Positions 23,025-34,666 of a stretch of 64,000 nt of DNA are shown here, one piece after another. The DNA is from Hermodice carunculata (taxonomy: Eukaryota > Annelida > Polychaeta > Eunicida > Amphinomidae). The translations under genes were made by a program, and so were the position numbers. The notes under the pieces are model-generated. The model was not told the DNA's origin, did not search any database, and saw nothing but the letters and a program-made list of their open reading frames with translations. The stretch covers positions 11,284,575 through 11,348,574 of the forward strand of contig OZ026628.1 in the NCBI GenBank assembly GCA_964020975.1, read 5' to 3'. How positions within the stretch are numbered: position 1 is the first letter of the stretch; the number at the start of each line of letters is the position of its first letter.

Positions 23025-25659
23025 GTAAGTGACATTTTTCTCGCCTTGCATTCTCCCACTTTTTTTGCGATAGTTGAAAATGTTTGGTTTTCTCCTAAGA
23101 CCAAGTTATTCTTGCTTGAAACTGTGGATAGATAAATGTGATTGAACCCACAAGATAGAAAAATGTAGGAGGGATCGCATAAGTATTTATTACGCATGCA
23201 TGGAGTGAAAATTTTGCCCTTTACTAGGTCTGTAATTCTGTGGTTAAGATTGAATAAGTCAGTTTTTAATTTGAATAATGATGTTTGCATAATAATATTC
23301 TGTGGCACTCGCTTCTTTGCCAAGCTAGTAGCTAGTCAGGTGACACACACACAAAAGCACTCAACCCTATCCCACTGTGGCAACTTTGTGCTTGGCATGC
23401 CTACAGCCCCTGTACACTGTATGGTTTTTAATTATGATAATATTAATAATTCTATCTCTCTGATACCTGAGTGACGAACAAAAGACAACTAGAAAACATA
23501 AGCTTATATATAATGAAAATTTTATTTTTGGCCGTTAACAGGAAGTGCAGATCTAAAAACCAGACTTAAAAATAAACCATAAAAATGTCTAACACTGTCC
23601 CGCCGTAAAATAAGATAATTTGCAACCTCAATTTACAGTGAAATGAAATTATGGTATGTGGTAGCAAAAAAATATGGAAATGCATCCTGAATCTTTCAGA
23701 CAAAGTGCTGAATGAACTTCACTGGAATGGTCACATGATAACTCTCAAAAGGCAGGACAAGAGAGAGATTTGCATAAGCAAGAAGGATCACATTCTCAAT
23801 TATCAAAGCTATTGTTCAATCAGGTACACTCATTCACCCATACAAGTTTATACAAATCCAAACAAAGTTGCCTAATATGGCCAATGACAGGATATGAACA
23901 AAGGAATAACATCAAAGCTTAGAATCCCTCATGTATGCATTTCCAAGCTGACTGAATTAAATATTTTCAAGAACAAAAATATACAATACTGTGGTTCTCC
24001 ACTTATTGCCATTCCGTTTCCTCTATGTATTCTGAAATTCTAATTTGCCCTGTTGCTGTCTACCTGCAGTTGTGATTTCAAATGGATTCGCTCTCAAATG
24101 CAGGAACTCCACACTTGACAAGCACAATTATGTGCATATATTTGCAAAATCTGATGTGGGGGACCCTAGACCCCATGTCGCCCTCAAATTTGCACACAAA
24201 GAGATAATAGAACCAAGCTCAAAATAGCGCATATTTTTACGTTCCAGTGTCTGTTTTAGTGTATTTTAATATGCTTTATTTGCGTGTATTTTCCTGATAG
24301 CTTTATAAAATGTAATTGACAAAATTTTGCAGCAATTTTACATGGGCGTCTTGCTGGCTATGCTGCCACATAAAAATATTTAATCCAATTAAACAGATTG
24401 CTAATGTACCTTGTATGATGCATATTTTGCACTTTATTGGTTGAAGATTCGCAAAACAATGTAAAAACAGTGGTAAAATTGCACTCATTTGTGCCTTTGT
24501 AGGACTGGATCACTTGCGGTGAACACCGCATGTTTGTATCAATTATCAATGGAAAGTTCAGAACTTCGTCTATGTCAGTAAAACGCTTTCTTATTGGCCA
24601 AGTGTGACTGCAATGCGGTTAATGTACGCCAAAATATATGTCTCAAGCGTTAGAAATGACAGACATTTCTATTGGCAGATGGTGATGAAGTCAGGTTGGC
24701 ATATGACCTATTTGAATAATTACCACTGACGATTAGTCATTTGGACCAACAGGAGCATGGAGATTTCTCAAACGAGATCATTTCCACCATTACTTCTGCC
24801 CAAGTCTCCACACCATCCCGTTGGTGAAAACAGGGATGCAGGGCAAAATAAAATCAGCAAATCTGGCCGTTTTGATGCTGTTAATATGTAAAAACTTTGA
24901 TATTTTTTATGGGATTAGGACCCAGATAGTTCTTTTGAAGCATTCTGTTATGATTGCAAAACATACATATTCACTGTACATTTGCCACCGATGAAGGCAA
25001 CGTCTTGTGCTGGGACTGGATTTGCACATTGAACACATTGTTTTTGGCAAACATATCAGTTTTGCCTTCAATAAATCTAACGGCTAATTGTAAATAACTT
25101 GTAAAATAACCAATATAGTAAGATTTGACACATTGAAAATCAATAACATGTGATAACAGTCATCTCAAACAAATTACTGCAGAATACATATACACAATAT
25201 TAAATATGTATTGCACACCGTGACTGGCACTGGGGGGCCAAGAACTGTCAGGACTGCGTCAGATTCAGAGTCAACATGATCACATGTATGTAACAAAAAC
25301 AGGAGAACCGTGATTAACATACTTTTCTCCAAGCTCGCGTAAACAAGTTTATGTCTGTCCCATTGCTGTGCCAAAAGTTCCAATGCATACCAAGTAGCAA
25401 ACTGAGTGCGATGACCGGTATGGAGGAACGCAAAAGTGAAGGCAATTATTTGTCAAAAAATTTATAATTCCAAGCTAGGCTGAAGGGAACCCATTTCTAA
25501 TCACAAATGTATCAATTATAAGGTGACATTTCATTTCTTTTCTCCTAGCATCCCACTAGGTATACACTTTTAGTACCTTTCCTGTTTTCCAGGAAGCCAC
25601 CCTTCAAACCTAAAACCCATGCTACACGTGCCTCTTCCTCAAACACTGAAACTCTCCAA
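23025..25659. other. Gene-free stretch, possible intron
   Basis: No supported exon or named repeat; A/T-rich. It would be the first part of the intron if 22970-23024 and 35285-35608 belong together. Confidence 0.5.
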
Positions 25660-25890
25660 AACCCTTGTTATTATAGTCTGCCCTGTGCCACTTTCTGAAA
25701 AAAATCTTCTCTTACTGATCTGTCTAAATATGCATAACACCAGAACAGCCAATAATGACCTGTCTCATCTGCCTCTTGTCTACATACCTTACACTTTCCA
25801 TTACTGCCTGTTGTCAATTCTGTTTTAGATTGATCACTCCTGCCCTGTTTTGAAAAAGAAGCCTGGATCCCTTCCCTCCATGCCAACACA
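25660..25890 (-). pseudogene. LINE ORF2 C-terminal fragment
   Basis: The minus strand encodes GKCKVCRQEADETGHYWLFW followed by CYAYLDRSVREDFFQKV. The C-x2-C-(x)-H-(x)-C pattern followed by a leucine/arginine helix is the usual Cys-rich tail of non-LTR retrotransposon ORF2 proteins ('C.LC..E.ET..H.LF.CP'). No reverse transcriptase lies alongside, so this is a short relic. Confidence 0.45.
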
Positions 25891-25941
25891 CTTGTCTTTG
25901 GTGTTTCTAATGCCTTGTACTTGTACACTTTACATGTGTTT

Positions 25942-26197
25942 TAGGGTGCACAGTTGGCTGAGCCGTAAGACGCTCGCCTTTCACCTCTGCGACCCGGGTT
26001 CGATTCTCGTCCTGGGCAGCATGTGGAAAAAGTTCCTACCACTTTAACTGTGCAAGGTGGTTTTCTCCGAGTTCTTCGGTTTCCTCCACCAGGCAAGGTA
26101 GGAAGTATACGCCAACATCTGTGCCATGGAGAGTGACTCGATAAGTCAATGCTTCACTTTTTTCATATTCCATATAAAACAAGTGTGTCTATACTTA
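25942..26197 (+). repeat. tRNA-derived SINE, copy 2
   Basis: Better preserved partner of 6376-6631: A-box region GTTGGCTGAGCCGTAAGACG, B box GGTTCGATTCT, body GGTGGTTTTCTCCGAGTTCT, CCATGGAGAGTGA, and tail GTCTATACTT. Confidence 0.85.
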
Positions 26198-26902
26198 TAC
26201 TCTTTTTTTCCCTGTCTCCTCATTCCCAGTCCTCCTTCCAGCCCAGTGTTACATACACTTTCCAATAATCAACCTCATCATATCCTTTCAATTCATATCT
26301 GTCTGCTAACTTACATGTATCTACATGTATGCATTGATGTATTCAGCATTTATGGGGGGGGGGGGGCAGGGCAGCCCCCTCGCCGATCTTACCAAAAAAA
26401 AAAAAAAAAAGAAACGAATGAATGAAATTAGAATAATAACAATAGAAATAAAATTTGGAAAATCCTGTATATATACTCATACATTTAATGTATACACATG
26501 TTTCTTCAGTTGCTTCTTGGAGCTCCTAGTCTGTGTACTGTGACCTGCATAGCTGTTCTGTATCTTGTATTGTTCTGTGTGTCTTGTATATACATTGTGC
26601 GTCTCCGTGTCTAGAGAACCCCTCGATTAGTCGATTTGTGTACTATTTGGGCTATCCAGTGTGAAATAAATATGTTTAAACTAAGAAAAATCCTGCGTTA
26701 TTAGAATGTTATGAATGCCTGGTTATTGTGGGAGCTTCTAAATTTCCATACCATAATTGTCCAACTCCCATACTGGATGTAGCCATGGATTGCTCTAAAC
26801 TTGATCTGGTCGTTCTAAGTGTAAAATTATAAGCATTGCAAGATTTGAAACTCTGCTTATTCTTAAATTACGGATGGCGTATTTCTATATGGCTTGAATT
26901 AA
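26198..26902. other. Gene-free stretch with simple tracts
   Basis: G-run at 26355-26366 and A-run at 26393-26410. No gene supported. Confidence 0.6.
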
Positions 26903-27291
26903 CAGTGTTGTCCCCAGCTTTTCAGGAGGGCAGGGCAGGGCAACTTTCATCTAAAAGGGCACTTTTAAAGCCCTCAATGACAATCAAAAAGGGCATCCAA
27001 AAGCAGCAGTCCAAAAAACAGGCTTTTTTTTGGTTGTTTTTATGGAAATAGCTCTGAATTTGTATCTTATACTCAGGGTCAATTGATAAATTGATACATT
27101 TTTTGGCCAATTAGTTTAAATTATATCAAAACTTCATGAGAAAATGAATTGAATTGCCCAAAATATCAAAAAAACATAGGAGAAAAGGGCAGGGAGCAAA
27201 AGAAAAAGGCAGGGAGTAAATAAAAAGATCAGGGAGCGAAACAAAAGGGTAGGGTAAATCTCCCTTCTATTTTAAGCTAAAGACAACACTG
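26903..27291. mobile_element. hAT-like MITE
   Basis: Termini CAGTGTTGTCCCCAGCTT and AAGCTAAAGACAACACTG form inverted repeats with few mismatches; CAGTG ends are typical of hAT elements. The interior has tandem AAAAGGGCAGGGAGC-like units (27170-27250). The expected 8-bp target duplication is not convincing. Confidence 0.55.
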
Positions 27292-27416
27292 TTTAAGAAA
27301 ATACTGCAACATTGATGCTCAAGGTATGAAACTGTCAAACTTTCGTAACTGCCCTGAAAGTTCTTGTAAAGGTTAATATTGATTCGCATCAGTTATAGAC
27401 AAAATTACCTGAGTCA

Positions 27417-27536
27417 TTAATCTGTCAAACCGAATCCATCGAGTTGTTTGCCTGCCTTCGTGCCTGATCACCCAAGTGCGATGATCAGGCGCGCAGGCAG
27501 GCAAACAATGAGGGGGATTAGGTTTAGACAGATTAA
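27417..27536. repeat. 120-bp foldback palindrome
   Basis: Arms of about 54 bp pair (TTAATCTGTC with GACAGATTAA at the ends, GTTTGCCTGCCT with AGGCAGGCAAAC and GCCTGATCA with TGATCAGGC inside) around an 11-nt loop. Likely a non-autonomous foldback element. Confidence 0.85.
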
Positions 27537-27784
27537 CAATGAGGGTTATTTTGTATTTATCCCCTACGGTCCATTTTAAAAGAAAGAAAAAAGGCAATTT
27601 ATATCACTTGTAACATTTTATTTCACTGCATTACATGGGACTTTGACATAGTCATGCCACATGTATGAAAATTTAAACAACAAAGAAAAGCAGTCAACCA
27701 CAGGCCTAATGGCGTATCTTTTTTAATGACCGTCGCTTCAGGCAAAAATCTCGATGCAAAGATACTTTTTTTTAAATTTTTATA

Positions 27785-28345
27785 TGGAATTAGTTTGGTG
27801 GAGAGGAGAATTGGAAAGTCACGTTGCCTTGGAATTTTGCACCAACAAACAATCCAAAGTATGGAGCCATGAAGCTCAACTGACTGAGAGCCGTCAGATT
27901 GGCCCCATCACTGACGGCAGTATTGCGAGCATTGCCCGAACGAACAGGGCGATGGCTAGCTGCTACTCCAGCTGGAACAAACGATGAAAACAAGAGTCTC
28001 GGGAGTGTTTTGGACAGATGTTAGTGGTCACTGAAAAGAAGAAGAATTTCCCTGGAGAAGGCTGCACGTGGCGTACTGTTGATTTCGGCTTGCTGTTGCA
28101 TATTTGTTCATGGACTCTGCATTTTGTGCCCCTTCAGCTATTGAATAATGGTGGTCGGGAAATTTGGATGTAAAAATGGACTGCACATCGTGCGTCTTAC
28201 AGAGTGGTTGGTTTTTCTGCCAATCAGTCCTGCATTTGCATCACAGAATTAAGTTTATTGTTACCCATCGGCTGGGATTCATACCAAGGACCATCTTGTT
28301 TTCGGCTGTGATTTATAGCAAGGTAAAAAGGCGAGTCTGGATATA
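27785..28345 (-). pseudogene. Second tyrosine recombinase pseudogene (Crypton/KCTD-like)
   Basis: On the minus strand from 28345: PFYLAINHSRKQDGPWYESQ, PMGNNKLNSVM, then GLIGRKTNHSVRRTMCSPFL (HxxR box), then LKGHK and ESMNKYATASRNQQYA (GH and catalytic Tyr). A C-terminal tail with FVGAKFQGNVTFQFSSPP resembles the glycine/Asn-rich tails of such proteins. Several frame changes and stops separate the blocks. The HxxR and Tyr boxes differ clearly from the recombinase at 15830-16789 (NHSVRRTM versus NHCLRKT), so the two belong to different subfamilies. The N-terminal half is absent. Confidence 0.8.
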
Positions 28346-29139
28346 CCAAACATGGAATTGATTCCTTCCACATTTGGAAAACCATATATCTGATTGTACA
28401 AATATGGTAAAAAGTAGCCCCACCCATGGGATGTGGTCAACCATATCACATAGGCAATATCCCATGGGTTTTCAATGAAATTTGGTGCAAAGTAGGGGAT
28501 AAACATACAAACAAGCAAGTGGTACATGTACGCACACCACCATTGACAACCTCTGTAGCGGTGCACTCCAATAACAACAGGGCTTTCAGAATTCATCCAG
28601 GCCTTAATACAATAATATGAGCAAAAGTGAATAGACCCGGATCTGTACTATGCCATAATAAAGTATATGAAATTCATACATGTATATAAATGTCTCAGCT
28701 CACAGGTGCATATGCAAGTAGTATGCAAGTCTCCTGACAGTGTCTGTTAAAATTTGTTTATGTAGTTAAGGAACAAAGACAGTATTGTATTGCATCTATA
28801 CACATCCCTTTGAATTATAATATGTACATGTACATACACTGTACGTGTATATGCATGTGTGAATGATGTCAACATGATGTCTGGTTTTCTTTTGACAATG
28901 TTTTCCCCAGCTCCAAGGGGCTGGCCAGTTCAATTTCAATGCAAAAAAGAGAATCCTGTATGTTCCAAGTTGCGATGCACTACAAATTAATCATGATTTC
29001 TTGAAATAAAGTTTAAAACACACGAGAATTATGATAATTGAATGACTTTCTATTTTGGTCGCATACGATGGGGAAAAACAGGATTTGTAACTGTTTTGAC
29101 ACTCATGAGTCTTGATTGGCAATCTGGGTGACCTGGGTC
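28346..29139. other. Gene-free stretch
   Basis: No supported gene; a short inverted pair built on CCCATGGG lies at 28424-28470. Confidence 0.5.
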
Positions 29140-29396
29140 TTCAAGGTCACTGAGGACATAAAGTTAAGGACTCACTCATTGTTGTCTTAGCACATGCTAC
29201 AATATCCATTACAGGAATTGCACAAATAAGCTGTGATAACATGTGGAGCGAAGTGCCATCTGATGGACAAATGAAACACTAAAATCACATAAGCTTTGTG
29301 TGGTCACAAGCCACTTGAGGACTTGCAACTTTGAAATGAAGATGTAAATGCATTATAGCCACAGTGCCAGCAGAGCATTAGGCCCATGGGCCTCTG
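29140..29396 (+). repeat. Dispersed repeat ending AGGCCCATGGGCCTCT, copy 1
   Basis: Shares CATTGTTGTC, GCACAAATAAGCT, GTGCCATCTG, AGCCACTTGAGGACT, AACTTTGAAATGAA and GTGCCAGCAGAGC with copies at 46577 and 51683. All copies are in the same orientation and end in a GGCCCATGGGCC-type palindrome. Confidence 0.8.
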
Positions 29397-29563
29397 GTTT
29401 TTTTATATAATTCAATAAAATTAAATGTCCTGTCCACAATAAGCCTGCACACATTCAGAGATAAAAATGCTAAGAAAGTCATTATAAATATCTATTTGTA
29501 ATTTTGTATATACTCAAGACCCTTAAGATGTTATCCTTCAATTAAAGCTTAATAATAAATATA

Positions 29564-29961
<398 letters not shown>

Positions 29962-30723
29962 TTCTCATAGTCATGGACTAAATACCATGGATTGTCCTTC
30001 AAACAATTTGGTTCCCCTCTAATAAGACAATCTGTACAACAGGAAAGGGCCACAGCACAGGGATGATAGATTTGTTTGGCTGATTCAGAAAGTATTGACT
30101 TACAGAGCCACTCTCGTTGGCATATAAGCATATGCTTCCTACAGGTCTGTTCCATGTGTGAAGGTGACCAAAAGACCTGGAGAAAGCCACCATTCACTTG
30201 CGTAGATCTTCAAGTAGCAGGGATGCTCTGCTATGTGCATCCTAGGCCTACAATTGAATCTGAGTCATGGGTGAAAGGCAATCATATATTTGCTACTTAC
30301 TCAATCATACACCTGAGAAAAACAAACCGGAGGACATTCTAATGGATGTGGGGTGTTTTGCATGAAGATTATAGTACCTGTAAAAATTGGTGGCCATGAA
30401 GGGGTGTCCTTGGAGGGGGACCAGCACCGAGCCATAAGTGGAAACTTAATCATGTAAACTGGCACATAATGCTGAAGTCTGCAGGCACGTTGAGAGTGTA
30501 ATTATTGTATCCTGGGCAATGATACTTTGCACAGCAGAATGAAGAACTGACCTGGGTTGTCTTTTGAGTTCATCTTTGTGTGTTTGAATGCATGTAACAA
30601 AGTGCTTGCTATAGACACATTTGTTTATAAAAAATAGCAAGAAAATCATGAATTATGGACATTAAGATATTAATGAATCATGAACATTATTACAGACATT
30701 AAGTCTTCCTTTTTTTTGTTAAT
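29962..30723. other. Gene-free stretch
   Basis: No supported gene; open frames at 29949-30342 show no motif. Confidence 0.5.
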
Positions 30724-31847
30724 GGGGCATTCAATGATAACAGGGACACAGATACCAAAACATTAACTTGCACATAGAGAAAAAAGCTCAATGCCACTGA
30801 AAAGTAAACATTTTAGAGTATTCAGATTGTTTTGATTTTTTTCATATAAAGCACCCTTTTCTCAATTTATGAATCCATATTTATGCAAATTAGCATTTCT
30901 GTGTCACGGACGGGACAGTTTGTGTTTTTAATATATCTATAATATAGATAATGTTGTGCGACTTTTATCCCCTGGGGCAAAGTAACATGGGAACCTTGTT
31001 TATCATGCATTATGTAATGGTTGGTAAATCATTGATAATTATAATATACAGCCTGTCTATTTTCCAAAATGTCCCATCCATGACAAATGACATTCAAAAG
31101 TTTAATGATTTACTATTAATACTGGTAGGAATAAAAACCTTTTTTTATATTCTCTGTTAATTCATTAGAAAGACTTTTCAAAGTGACAAAAATTATTAAG
31201 ACTAGAACCTTAATAATTTCAAAATATTAAAATCATAATTTGTCACAGACAGGACATTTTTGTCACGGACAGGACATACCTAACACAGAGAGGGCATGCA
31301 TAGTTTCCTGGACTAGTAACAAGTTAATATTACCTATTTTTCATACATATTTCCCTTATTTATTGTAAAATTAGTCTCATCTAATCAGTTTGTCTCATAC
31401 ACACTAAACATTTTATATATAGTAATGAATTATTGATACATTTATCGATATCTATAATTACCCATAATATCCCATATATATGACAATATATAGATACACC
31501 GATATATGTACCATTTCACAATAGGAAAACCATTCAGGCTGTTTCTCCTTGTATTTAATATCACGGTTTGCTAAAGAAAAAAAACTGTGGCACACACAAA
31601 AATCATACCTTATAACCAACAAGACATGTTTGTCATGGACCAGACAGAATTAAACAAAAGATCACATGGTATGATGTAAAGTCTTACATTATAAATACCA
31701 GAGAAAAAAGTCGAAGTTTAGTTATTTTTACAAGATTAAAATAAAAACAACTTATGGTTGTATGAATCTGCAGACCCAACTAATCCTTTTAGTTAACACA
31801 AAAAATCAAGAGACAATGGTAACAGATGTTTATATCATTTATTATGC

Positions 31848-33110
31848 CCCCCCCCCCCCTTCGAAGAAGGTGGGGCATATAGCTTTGCACATGTCGGTCG
31901 GTCGGCTGGTCGGTCGGTCGGTCGGTAGACTGTGGTTTCTGCACAATAACTCAAGATGTTTTTGAGCTAGAACTTTGATACTACACAGGTGTATTATTCT
32001 AGTCAAAAGCTAGGCAAACTTTGTAAATAGGTGACCTCGACTTAACTTCCAAGGTCACAGTGGTACCTGAGTTAAATTTGGTTTCCGCACAATAACTAAA
32101 GAGGTTTTTAAGCTAGGACTTTTATATTGCGCAGGATTATAGTCCATATTTGGGGCTAGGTGAAGTTTGAAGATGGATGACCTTGATTTCATTTTAAAGG
32201 TCCAAGAGCCACTTCACTGAATATGGTTTCATGCTTTCTGCATGATAACTTATACCTTGGAGCTACAACTTTTATATTGCACAGCTTTATGGTTCTCTGT
32301 AAGGGCTAGGTTGAGTTTGAAGATGGGTGACCTTGACTCAGTTTTCAGGGTCACAGAGAGATTGTAGAATTCCTGTGGTTTCTGCATAATAACTCGAGAA
32401 GTTTTTATGTTAGGACTGGGATACTTTATAGGTCTATAGTTCTTCCTAAGGCCTAGAAGAAGTTTAAAGTTTGGTGACCTTGATTCAATTTCCAAGGTCA
32501 CATTGGTACCTGCGTTAACTTTGGTTTCCACATGATAACTGAAGAGCCTTTTAAACTAGGACTTTTATATTGCACTGGATAATTGTCGGGGCCAGGTCAA
32601 GTTTGAATATGGGTGACCTTGACCTAATTTCAAAGGTCAAAGAGCCATTTGGTTGAATACTGTTTCTGCACGATAACTTGCATTTTAGAGGTAGCACTTT
32701 TATATTGCACAGCTTTATGTTTACCTATAAGGGCTAGTTTGAGTTTGTAGATGGGTGACCTTGACCCCGTTTTGAGGGTCACACGCAGACAGTAGACTTC
32801 CTGTGGTTTTTGCACAGTAACATAAGAAGGTCAAGCTAAAATGAGTGATCCTGCCTAAATTTCCAAGGTCATAAAGCCACTTTGCTGAATATGGTTTCTA
32901 AATGACGACTAATTTTTCAGCTACAACTTTTATATTGTCCAGGTTTTTAGTCATTTTTTAAAGGCTACGTTGAAGTTTAAAGATATGTGACATTGATGTA
33001 TGATCAACCTTCACTAATGTTGAAAGGTCACAAGTGCCCCATCTACCACTATCAATAGGGTAGCAAGGGCAAGGGTAATGAGGGCGGGGGGTATCTATGT
33101 TTTACAAACA
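31848..33110 (+). repeat. Tandem array of about 145-bp units in a 435-bp higher-order pattern, copy 1
   Basis: Starts with a C-run/TTCGAAGAAGG/TGGGGCAT palindrome and a CGGTCGG run (31890-31925), then repeats a roughly 145-bp unit with GTGACCTTGA...AAGGTCAC and ACTTTTATATTGCACAG. Blocks at 32045 and 32478 match best, giving a three-unit (about 435 bp) period. The frame on the minus strand repeats SRSPNFKL but is a by-product of the DNA repeat. An inverted partner is at 60656-61515. Confidence 0.85.
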
Positions 33111-33194
33111 CATCTTGTTTATAATTTGATCGCCCTGGTCCATTTGTCTGGTTACTTGTTACTGCTGTGTCCACAGCAATACTTTCACAGCTTA

Positions 33195-33457
33195 CTGTCT
33201 GCCCATGGTCAACTACTTAAGCCTACGAGTGAAAGTCCATCAATCACAAAGAATGGTGACCTTGTGATTGTGAAGTATGTAACAAAGAAGTCCACTCAGA
33301 TCTGTCTGGGTGAAATCTTAAAAATGAGGGGAAGGATATGGAAGTGAGTTTCTTACAGAGGTGTGGTGATGACTGTAAGAAATTCATGTTCCCCATGAAT
33401 GAGGATAAAGCATGGATAGACAGTAATCATATAATTGAAAATTTAACAAAGCCTTAA
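33195..33457 (+). pseudogene. C-terminal relic of a transposon protein
   Basis: Encodes KNGDLVIVKYVTKKSTQICL and GEILKM, then after a frameshift VSFLQRCGDDCKKFMFPMNE and DKAWIDSNHIIENLTKP-stop. The pattern 'GD.V.V.Y..KK....G.I......V.FL...G..F..P..ED.....' resembles small beta-rich C-terminal domains of uncharacterised transposon proteins. It lies in the sense orientation inside the 30724-34662 element, just after the nested array, which may have displaced the rest of the gene. Confidence 0.5.
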
Positions 33458-34341
33458 AAAACAACTGGACCAAAGAGGATATTATACATTTAGCTGTGAT
33501 ATAAAAACACACTTGTGAATGAAGTGTGTTATCTGTCGATTGGAAAATCTATGAAATGACTTCTGGGCAGTATTTTTTTTTCTTTTCCTTTTTGTTTTTT
33601 ATAATTTTCTGCCCATTTAATTTACACATGTCAACAGCACAAATAGACTTTTTGAAATGTGAGTGGACTTAAACTGACCTGTCAATTGTGGATTGTAGCT
33701 GCAGTACCATATATTTGCCAAAAATAAGATACTTATCTGTTGACATCAATGAAAGTTAAAGTCAGCTCTTGTGTTTTCATCTGAAAAAATAGGTTCATGT
33801 ACAGACGTACATATCACTTAAGACTGAAGATGGGTTTAACAGTGCAGGCATATTTAATATGGACATAATATAACCAATTGTCTTCAATAAGAAGTCTTAA
33901 AAAGTCATGCGGTTACTCACAGGAGGTGGTCTTCATAGGAGGTACAACTGTATCACAATTGTAATAAAATTTAGATTATATATTAATTTAAATATGAAAA
34001 ACCTTCTGTTCTATGGTATATTAGCTTTCCAGCACGACTTTTCAGGCTTGTATGTATCAGATTATGCAACTGGACAAAATTGTCCCGTCAGTGACACACA
34101 AGTGTGTCTCGTCCGTGACAGCAAACTTTTATTAGTAAAAAGGGTTCTTTTTTATAATTGGACTTATCAATGGTATACTATGAATACAATATTTTTAACC
34201 ATGTGAGACTACAGTTTATCTTAGAAAGTACCCACAAACTTCGCAGTTTTCAACATATGTGACAGGTCCTAAAAGTTATGTCCGCTGCTTGTCCCATCCG
34301 TGACACACAGTTTTTGTCCTGAAAAATCAGGAATTAGCATA

Positions 34342-34505
34342 CAGTAGTCCCTCCTTTGAGAGACCGCCCCTAGTGCCACCCAAAAGGCAGTCACATAAAG
34401 CAGGTGGTCCCTCAAAGGAGGTTTAAATAACATAAAAAGTATAACAGAGAGACCTGACAATTGTGGTCTCTAAAAGGAGGTGGTCTCCCAAAGGAGGGAC
34501 TACTG
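34342..34505 (+). mobile_element. Tc1/mariner-type MITE (pogo/Tigger-like ends), copy 1
   Basis: Termini CAGTAGTCCCTCCTTTGAGA and TCCCAAAGGAGGGACTACTG are inverted repeats, flanked by TA on both sides. CAGTRGTCCC ends are characteristic of pogo/Tigger elements. A second copy in inverse orientation is at 54938-55106. Confidence 0.88.
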
Positions 34506-34666
34506 TAGTAAAATTGTAAAACTTATGTGAATATGTTCACAATACTTCATTTGTTGTACATATGCATGCAATTAGTAAATTCAACAAAAAATTAAAAAAA
34601 TGCAAAGATTGAAACTTTCCAAAATGTCCCATCCGTGACTAACTGTTATCATGGAATGCCCCTAAT

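Larger units (their letters stand above)
30724..34662 (+). mobile_element. 3.9-kb DNA transposon with TAAT target duplication
   Basis: Left end GGGGCATTCAATGATAACAG and the reverse complement of the right end (GGGGCATTCCATGATAACAG) match at 19 of 20 bases, flanked on both sides by TAAT (30720-30723 and 34663-34666). A 16-bp box, TGTCACGGACGGGACA and variants, occurs nine times, only near the ends: 30902, 31070, 31241, 31261, 31631 on the left and 34081, 34105, 34290, 34625 on the right. Such subterminal boxes are typical transposase-binding sites. A decayed gene end lies inside (33195-33457). A repeat array (31848-33110) and a MITE (34342-34505) are nested within it. Superfamily not assigned. 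Confidence 0.8.

Noticed and set aside
30446-31160. Small open frames as host exons
   Set aside because: No splice borders, no motifs, and they lie at or inside the ends of a DNA transposon.
32250-32815. Open frames with repeated SRSPNFKL-like peptide
   Set aside because: The peptide is a translation of the 145-bp DNA repeat; no start context, no domain.
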